A stretch of 64,000 bases of DNA from Chloroflexota bacterium. GTDB taxonomy: Bacteria > Chloroflexota > UBA11872. The notes under the pieces are model-generated. The model made no database searches, had not been told where the DNA came from, and worked only from the letters and a program-made list of their open reading frames with translations. Both the position numbers and the translations under genes were made by a program. The stretch spans positions 1 to 64,000 of the forward strand of contig JAPOWQ010000023.1 of NCBI GenBank assembly GCA_026707585.1. The letters are read 5' to 3'. Below, in pieces: positions 58,719 to 64,000 of the stretch; within the stretch, counting starts at the first letter, position 1, and every line of letters starts with the position of its first letter.

Positions 58719-59573
58719 TCAGCCGATGGGTTGGAACTTGTAAAGAGCGTCGTCGCGTTGGACCTCGCCCATGTAGATGGCGCCCTCGGCGTCGACCCAA
58801 ATGCCATGGGGAGCGCTGAAGGTTGCGCCGCCGTCGCCGGGGTCTTCCCAGGAGGTGATGGTCTGGCCGGCGAGGTCGAGAATCGAGACGCGGCCGCCGA
58901 CTTCGGCCAGGTAGATAACGCCGGCGTCCTCGTCGACATAGAAGTCGGAGGGCTGGCGGAAGCCGGTCCACTCGTCCATGTACACGCCCTCGGGATCGAA
59001 GATCTGGATGCGGTGGTTCTCCCGATCGGCCACCAGGATGCGGTCGTCGCTGAGGGCCCAGATGCCATGCGGCAGGTCGAACTGCCCCGGCCCGGTGCCC
59101 GGCTCGCCCCAGCTGTTGAGCAATTGGCCGCTGGGCGCGAAGCGGTGGCAGCGGGTGTCGCCGTAGCCATCCGAGACGTAGATGGAGCCGTCGGCGCCGA
59201 GGTGGGTGTTGGTGGGGTGATTGAAGTGCCCGCCGTCCGCGCTGGTGAAGTTGGGATACCCGATTCGCCGTACGACGCGACCCTCGGTGGTGGTGACCCA
59301 GACGACGTGCGCGTAGCGGTCGGTGAGCCATAGATGCTCGTCGGCGTCCACGTAGACGCCGTGGGCGTGGTTGAGCAGGTCGTCGCCCCAGGTATCGACG
59401 ACGCGGCCGTCGGCATCGAAGACGACCATCGGGTGAGTGCCCCGACAGAAGCAATAGACGCGGCCCCGGCTGTCCACGCCCACGCTGCCAATCCAGCCCA
59501 GGTAAATGTCCGCCGGCAGTTGCGGCCATCCCTGGACGCGTTCGTATCGATGCGATCCACTTCCTACCGGCAT
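58719..59573 (-). CDS. NHL-repeat beta-propeller protein
   Basis: A 284-residue protein of about six NHL blades: GSVGVDSRGRVYCFCRG, LNHAHGVYVDADEHLWLTD, FNHPTNTHLGADGSIYVSDGYG, FDLPHGIWALSDDRILVADRENHRIQIFD, PSDFYVDEDAGVIYLAE and FSAPHGIWVDAEGAIYMGE. This is a complete propeller similar to the lyase domain of peptidyl-amidating enzymes and to soluble NHL proteins. Metal- or ligand-binding His residues recur at blade starts (HAH, HPT, PHG). No signal peptide is present, so it is likely cytoplasmic. The function is unknown. Confidence 0.85.
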   Translation of the reverse strand: MPVGSGSHRYERVQGWPQLPADIYLGWIGSVGVDSRGRVYCFCRGTHPMVVFDADGRVVDTWGDDLLNHAHGVYVDADEHLWLTDRYAHVVWVTTTEGRVVRRIGYPNFTSADGGHFNHPTNTHLGADGSIYVSDGYGDTRCHRFAPSGQLLNSWGEPGTGPGQFDLPHGIWALSDDRILVADRENHRIQIFDPEGVYMDEWTGFRQPSDFYVDEDAGVIYLAEVGGRVSILDLAGQTITSWEDPGDGGATFSAPHGIWVDAEGAIYMGEVQRDDALYKFQPIG

Positions 59574-59675
59574 GCGTGCGCCCTCCCCGCGAAACCGTTG
59601 CCTGCGTATCGTAGTTGGCGGCGGCGCGCTGCGCTTGTGGCGTGTTTACCACGGTCCATCGTGACTGCTTGCGCC

Positions 59676-59681
59676 TAGACT
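59676..59681 (+). promoter_or_regulatory. -10-like hexamer directly before ABC ATPase start
   Basis: TAGACT ends seven bases before the ATG at 59689, so a transcript starting at the usual distance would begin at or next to the start codon. No Shine-Dalgarno is present. This fits a leaderless mRNA. Confidence 0.35.
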
Positions 59682-59688
59682 TCCCATC

Positions 59689-60651
59689 ATGGCGACCTTG
59701 ACGACTAGCGGCCCACCGGTCCGGGCCACCGGCCTGTGGAAGCGGTTTGGGGCGCTGGACGTGGTGCGGGACGTCTCGCTGGAGATTGCGCAGGGCGAGG
59801 TGGTGGGCTTTGTGGGGCCCAACGGCGCGGGCAAGAGCACCACGATCCGGATGATGCTGGACATCTTTTCGCCGGACCGCGGCACGGTGGAGGTGTTTGG
59901 CGCGCCGATCGACGACGCGGCGCGGCGCCGCATCGGCTATCTGCCGGAAGAGCGCGGGCTGTATCCGGGTCTGCGTATCCCGCCGATCCTGAAGTACATG
60001 GCGGAGCTGAAGGGCGTGCCCTCGCATGACGCGCCCGAACTCGCAGACGCAGCGCTGGAGCGGTTGGGTCTGACGGAACACCGACCCAAAAAAGTTGGCG
60101 AGCTGAGCCGCGGGCTACGGCAGTTGCTGCAGTTTGCGGCCACGATTCAGCACAAGCCGGACTTCCTGGTCCTGGACGAGCCGTTCTCGGGCCTGGACCC
60201 GGTCAACGTGCGGCTGATGAAGAACACGGTGGCCGATTTGCGGAACGACGGGGTGGCGGTGCTGTTCTCGACCCACCAGATGACGGACGTGGAGGAACTC
60301 TGCGACCGGGTGGTGATGATCAACCACGGCGAGATCGTGCTGAACGGTGGCGTTCGGGAGATTCGACGGCAGCACGCGAGCGACCGGCTGCTCCTGGAGT
60401 GCGCATCGGACATGCCGTACGCCTTGTGCCTCCCGGGCGTGGCGGCGGCGGAAATGCACGGCGATGGCTGGCGCCTCAGCCTGACTGACGAGGGATCAGC
60501 CGAGGGCGTATTGCGAGCGCTGCTGGACGCGGGCATTCCGATCGAGCGCTTCGAACGCGAGGCGCCTTCGCTGGAAGAGATTTTTCTGCGGATCGTGGGT
60601 AGCTCGGACGGGAACGGGACGCCGGATGCGGGGACGCGAGCCGGTGGGTAG
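59689..60651 (+). CDS. ABC transporter ATP-binding protein (NatA-like)
   Basis: A 320-residue ATPase of an ABC-2 type exporter. It has ATGLWKRFGALDVVRDVSL, Walker A GPNGAGKSTT, Q-loop region YLPEERGLYPGLRI, the signature LSRGLRQLLQ (an altered LSGGQ), Walker B LVLDEPFSGLDP and the H-loop STHQM. A C-terminal extension of about 90 residues (LLLECASDMPYALCLPG onward, with SLEEIFLRIVG) is typical of NatA/CcmA-like subunits. It overlaps the permease gene by 8 bases and is its energy-coupling partner. Confidence 0.9.
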   Translation: MATLTTSGPPVRATGLWKRFGALDVVRDVSLEIAQGEVVGFVGPNGAGKSTTIRMMLDIFSPDRGTVEVFGAPIDDAARRRIGYLPEERGLYPGLRIPPILKYMAELKGVPSHDAPELADAALERLGLTEHRPKKVGELSRGLRQLLQFAATIQHKPDFLVLDEPFSGLDPVNVRLMKNTVADLRNDGVAVLFSTHQMTDVEELCDRVVMINHGEIVLNGGVREIRRQHASDRLLLECASDMPYALCLPGVAAAEMHGDGWRLSLTDEGSAEGVLRALLDAGIPIERFEREAPSLEEIFLRIVGSSDGNGTPDAGTRAGG

Positions 60652-61921
60652 CGTTCGCATTGTGACCCGGCACGAGTTCCGGACGGCCGTCACCCGTCCC
60701 TCATACCTCATCCTGACGGCGGCCGTGCCTGTGCTGGTGGCGCTGGCGGTGGCGGGCTTTGCAATCTTCACGCTGGTGACGCGGGAGGACGCCGAAGCCG
60801 AGACCGCATCCAGCGCCGAGTCCAACGCTCAGACGCCAAGGCTGGGCTACGTAGACCTTACGAACGGTCCTGCGCTGTTTGGCGCACACCAGGAACAGCC
60901 GGGCGCGGTATTCGTGCCGATGTCGGATCGTGAGGCCGGCATAGCGGCGCTCATGGACGAGCAGATCGACGCTCTCTTCGTGTTCCCGCCCGACTTTGCC
61001 GAGACGGGAACGGTCGTGCGGGTTCGGATCGCCGACGACGGGGGCGTCTTTGGACCGGACGGTCCCTCGTATAGCGGGACGCTACGCGGGTTCGTGCTTT
61101 CGAACCTGTTCGCCGATGAGGTCCCGGCCGGATTGGCCGAGCGGCTCCAGGTCCCCTTCACACTCGTGGTGGAGGAAGCCCGGCCCGACGGAGCGGAGGA
61201 CGAGTCGGCGGGGTTCGACATTGGCCGGGCAGCGTTCTTCGCCGTTGCCGGCATTTCGCTCTTGTTTTCCGTCTTCTTCAGTTCAGGCTATGTCCTTAAC
61301 GCGCTGGTGGAGGAGAAGGAAAACCGGGTGATGGAGGTGCTGCTGTCGTCGGTCAAGCCGGACGCGCTGCTGCTGGGCAAGTTCCTTGGCCTGGGCGCGG
61401 CGGGGCTGTTGCAGATGGCGGCGTGGCTGGCCTCCGTCGGGGTGGGCGTGCTGGTGGTCGGCCGGATCGTGGACATTCCGGCCGACTTTCTGACCATGCC
61501 GGGCGTCGGCGACATTGCGATCGCGGCCGGGTACTTCCTGTTCGGCTACGCGCTTTTCGCATCGCTGATGGCGGCCGTGGGGGCGATAACGACCTCGCTG
61601 CGCGAGGCCAACCAGATTTCGGCCATCGTTATCGTGCCGGCCTTCATTCCGGTCTGGCTGAACTTCATCCTGTTCACCGAGCCGGAGGGCACCGTGGCTC
61701 GAGTGCTGACGTTCATCCCGGTCACGGCGCCTGTCACTGGCTTGATTCGCCTCGCTATCGACGCCATGGGTCCGCTGGAGACCGTGGCGGCGTTGCTGGT
61801 GCTGGCGGCGAGTGCGTCGGGCGCGCTGTGGCTGGCGATGCGCCTGTTCCGGGCTTACCTGCTCATGTACGGCAAGCGGCCGACGCTGAAGGACATGGCT
61901 CGGAGCATCGCGTCGGGTTAG
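60644..61921 (+). CDS. ABC-2 type exporter permease (NatB-like)
   Basis: A 425-residue membrane subunit. One N-terminal helix (PSYLILTAAVPVLVALAVAGFAIFTLV) is followed by a large extracytoplasmic domain of about 180 residues and then five or six helices (AAFFAVAGISLLFSVFFSSGYVLNAL, ... IAAGYFLFGYALFASLMAAVGAI, ... FIPVTAPVTGLIRLAI). The cytoplasmic loop VEEKENRVMEVLLSSVKPDALLLGKFLG is the conserved ATPase contact of NatB-type exporters. GTG 60644 gives an 8-base overlap with the ATPase gene, as in other pairs here; ATG 60626 is possible. Its stop overlaps the tail of the convergent methyltransferase gene. Confidence 0.9.
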   Translation: MGSVRIVTRHEFRTAVTRPSYLILTAAVPVLVALAVAGFAIFTLVTREDAEAETASSAESNAQTPRLGYVDLTNGPALFGAHQEQPGAVFVPMSDREAGIAALMDEQIDALFVFPPDFAETGTVVRVRIADDGGVFGPDGPSYSGTLRGFVLSNLFADEVPAGLAERLQVPFTLVVEEARPDGAEDESAGFDIGRAAFFAVAGISLLFSVFFSSGYVLNALVEEKENRVMEVLLSSVKPDALLLGKFLGLGAAGLLQMAAWLASVGVGVLVVGRIVDIPADFLTMPGVGDIAIAAGYFLFGYALFASLMAAVGAITTSLREANQISAIVIVPAFIPVWLNFILFTEPEGTVARVLTFIPVTAPVTGLIRLAIDAMGPLETVAALLVLAASASGALWLAMRLFRAYLLMYGKRPTLKDMARSIASG

Positions 61922-62700
61922 CCGATCTTGCGCAGGTAGGCGATCGGGCCGCCGAAGTCGAAGGCTTGCGGCTCGGATGATGGGACGTAGGGGCTGACTT
62001 CGTCCGTGAGGTAGGTCCGGGCGTCGTTGAGGGTCCAATCGCCACCCTGGATGGCCGCGAGGACGTTGGTCTGGGTGAGCAAGTAGTCGACCAACTGCTC
62101 TCGATCGAAGAAAACGACGCTGGCGTACTTCTCCTGCGCGAGCAAGTGAAAGCCGGCGTGTCTGGCCGACTGATCGCCAAGAGGTTGGTTGTCGCGAAGG
62201 GGCGTGGGGAAGCGCTGAAGGTAGGTCGAATTGAACCAGGGTTTGAAGGCCGGATTGCCGCGAAGATTGGCGGAAAAGAAGCTGTCGTAGATGACGAGCC
62301 AGCCGCGGGGCCTGAGCACGCGGCGGGCTTCCGCCAGGAAGGCGTGTCGCTCGAACCAGTGCAAGCCGGACGAGACGGTTAGGAGGTCGAAGGACCGGCT
62401 GGCCAGGGGTAGGGCCTCGGCCGGACAGCGCAGGTAGTCAATGCGCTCGTCGCGCTCAGCCTGGGCGAGCATGGCGGCTGAGATGTCGGAACCGACGATT
62501 CGCTTTGCGATCTGCTTCAAGGCGATGCAGGACAGCCCGGTTCCGCAGGCGACATCGAGCACGCGGTCGAGATTTCGGTCAATGTCGAATTGAGCCGCGA
62601 TTCGCTGAATGACGAGGTCGTGGTGGTAGGGGCGAGCGCGGGCGTAGCGTTCGGCGGCGCGCTTCGAGTCAAACAGGTCGCCGGCGAAGTCCTGAGCTAT
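61918..62700 (-). CDS. SAM-dependent methyltransferase without canonical start
   Basis: A class I methyltransferase with VLDVACGTGLSCIAL (SAM loop), DISAAMLAQAE, LPLASRSFDLLTVSSGLHWF and ARRVLRPRGWLVIYD, ending in YLRKIG. Recognisable sequence extends upstream of GTG 62562 (QDFAGDLFDSKRAAERYARARPYHHDLV), the normal N-terminus of this family, but no ATG, GTG or TTG exists in that frame before a stop. Either ATA 62700 is used or a frameshift joins it to the short frame from ATG 62750 (MWILERLEAIDQ...), whose stop overlaps that ATA. The full length of about 260 residues is normal. The substrate is unknown. Confidence 0.75.
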   Translation of the reverse strand: MAQDFAGDLFDSKRAAERYARARPYHHDLVIQRIAAQFDIDRNLDRVLDVACGTGLSCIALKQIAKRIVGSDISAAMLAQAERDERIDYLRCPAEALPLASRSFDLLTVSSGLHWFERHAFLAEARRVLRPRGWLVIYDSFFSANLRGNPAFKPWFNSTYLQRFPTPLRDNQPLGDQSARHAGFHLLAQEKYASVVFFDREQLVDYLLTQTNVLAAIQGGDWTLNDARTYLTDEVSPYVPSSEPQAFDFGGPIAYLRKIG

Positions 62701-62917
62701 GGCGCGGCAGTCCCCTGGTCAATCGCCTCAAGGCGTTCCAGGATCCACATGCGCGCCACTGTAACCGCCGGCACCACAGATCAGTCTCTCAAGTCGTGTA
62801 CGGCCAGCGCAGCCGTGATCGGGATAAGGCTTCGTTGCGGGCAACCCAAGGCATGGGATTGGGGTTAGGGCTAAGCTGCGGCCAAGACCGCGCTGGCCGG
62901 TACCGGAGCAACGAGCT

Positions 62918-64000
62918 ATGACCATTACGACGTTTTTGGGTGATCGCAGCGTGGGGATGCGGACGGGGTTTACGACGCGGCCGGTGGTGATGGGACGGCG
63001 AGGGGTGGTGACCTCGGGTCACTACCTGGCGACGGCCGCCGGGTTCCGGATGATGGAGCAGGGCGGCAACGCGATCGACGCGGCGGCGGCGATGTGCTTT
63101 TGCCTGAACCTGCTGGAGCCGCAGAGCAACGGGCTGGCCGGCGAGGTGCCGACGCTGATTTACTCGGCGACGGAGCGCAAGGCGTACGAGCTGAGCGGCA
63201 TGGGCTGGTCGGCGCAGGCGTTCACGATCGACTGGTGCCGGGAGCACGGGATCGACCTGATTCCCGGCGACGGCTACCTGCCGGCCTGCGTGCCCGCGGC
63301 GGTGGGTACCTGGGCGGCCGCGCTGGCCCGCTTTGGAGCCCTGAGCTTTGGAGAAGTGCTGCAGCCGGCCATCGACCTGGCCGAGAACGGGTATGCGGTC
63401 TACGACAGCCTGTACAACAGCCTGGCCAGCAACGTGGACAAGTTCACGGAGCAGTATCCGAGCACCGGCGAGGTGTACCTGCCCGGCGGCAAGGCGCCCG
63501 AGGTGGGCGAGTTGCATCGGAATCCCGAGTGGGCGGCGACGTTGCGCGTCCTGTGTCGAGCGGAGAAAGCGGCCGCAGGACGCGGCCGTATAGCGGGCAT
63601 CGAGGCCGCGCGGGATGCGTTCTACAAGGGCGAAATCGCCGATCGGATCCTGGACTTCATCAGCACGCCGGTGGAGGACGCCAGCGGCTCGGCGCACGCC
63701 GGATTGCTGAGCTTCGAGGACTTTGCGGACTGGGAAGCAGAGTTCAACGAGCCGGTCAAGGTCAACTACCACGGCCTGGACGTGCACAAGTGCTCGAGCT
63801 GGACGCAAGGTCCGGTGTTCCTTCAGCAGTTGACGCTGCTGGAGGGTTTCGACCTGGCGGCGATGGGGCACAACTCGGCGGACTACCTGCACACGCTGAT
63901 CGAGTGCGCCAAGCTGGCCTTCGCCGACCGCGAGGCGCACTACGGCGATCCGAAGTTCGACGACGTGCCGTTCGAGCGGCTGCTATCGAAGGCCTACGCG
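62918..64000 (+). CDS. Gamma-glutamyltransferase family protein, N-terminal part (runs off right edge)
   Basis: The first 361 codons of a gamma-glutamyltranspeptidase-like Ntn hydrolase. RRGVVTSGHYLATAAGFRMMEQGGNAIDAAAAMCFCLNLLEPQSNGLAGEVPTLIY is the family's N-terminal pattern, followed by LPACVPAAVGTWAAALARFG, LQPAIDLAENGYAV and LLSFEDFADWEAEFNEPVKVNYHGLDVH. The autocleavage Thr lies beyond the window. No signal peptide is visible, unlike secreted GGTs, so it may be a cytoplasmic member acting on gamma-glutamyl or similar amides. The ATG lies in a 217-base divergent region opposite the methyltransferase gene. Confidence 0.88.
   Translation, partial: MTITTFLGDRSVGMRTGFTTRPVVMGRRGVVTSGHYLATAAGFRMMEQGGNAIDAAAAMCFCLNLLEPQSNGLAGEVPTLIYSATERKAYELSGMGWSAQAFTIDWCREHGIDLIPGDGYLPACVPAAVGTWAAALARFGALSFGEVLQPAIDLAENGYAVYDSLYNSLASNVDKFTEQYPSTGEVYLPGGKAPEVGELHRNPEWAATLRVLCRAEKAAAGRGRIAGIEAARDAFYKGEIADRILDFISTPVEDASGSAHAGLLSFEDFADWEAEFNEPVKVNYHGLDVHKCSSWTQGPVFLQQLTLLEGFDLAAMGHNSADYLHTLIECAKLAFADREAHYGDPKFDDVPFERLLSKAYA

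Overview
The window is high-GC bacterial chromosome from an organism with no LPS or outer-membrane genes in view. Many genes belong to families common in environmental heterotrophs: Gfo/Idh oxidoreductases, sulfatases, an amidohydrolase paired with a Rieske protein, DUF362, DUF2961 and an FAD oxidoreductase. My best guess is a marine or host-associated Chloroflexota (SAR202/Dehalococcoidia-like) bacterium. This is inferred from gene content, not from a marker gene. I recognised no rRNA, tRNA, CRISPR array or insertion sequence.

Left edge (1-2588): a leftward phage-type terminase pair (small-subunit candidate, then TerL) behind a promoter whose -10 lies in a perfect 12-bp palindrome. About 0.7 kb of gene-poor DNA follows, with an AT-rich 24-bp palindrome. 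2589-14961 is mostly housekeeping: M20 peptidase, MBL hydrolase, dihydrolipoyl dehydrogenase, aspartate dehydrogenase, HAD phosphatase, amidohydrolase-Rieske, a CinA-like/NMN-adenylyltransferase-like fusion, an AI-2E/PerM transporter, hom-thrC and panC.

15083-19254 is a MarR-controlled heterodimeric ABC exporter operon with a visible operator. 19298-30599 holds a glycosyltransferase, PHP phosphoesterase, zinc ribbon-MFS-tpiA, MATE-comB, a split D-glutamate cyclase pair (DUF4392 + DUF1445), a GNAT enzyme and two ankyrin proteins. One ankyrin protein carries the same 53-residue module at both ends. 30673-33700 holds a decayed alcohol dehydrogenase copy beside its intact paralogue and a true sulfatase. 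33745-35444 is a type II restriction-modification system of the XcyI/Cfr9I type (predicted CCCGGG).

35540-45537 holds DUF2905, an FAD oxidoreductase, a three-protein signalling cluster (REC-PAS, GAF histidine kinase, Rcp1-like receiver), a RibD-C reductase, a VOC protein, two convergent Gfo/Idh dehydrogenases and a DUF362 protein. 45601-48813 is a leftward nucleotide-sugar set (SIS isomerase, GHMP sugar kinase, rhamnose-type epimerase) led by hisI. 48959-54641 holds a Tat-exported M23 peptidase, a GH172-type protein, a Fic protein behind long repeated operators, and a sulfatase-like enzyme lacking the formylglycine residue. 54886-64000 holds a TMTC-like membrane/TPR protein, an epimerase, an NHL propeller, an ABC-2 exporter, a methyltransferase without a normal start codon, and the first part of a gamma-glutamyltransferase.

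Genes are often packed by ATGA, TGATG or 8-nt overlaps, implying translational coupling. Several genes have a TANNNT -10-like hexamer 30-34 nt before the start codon.
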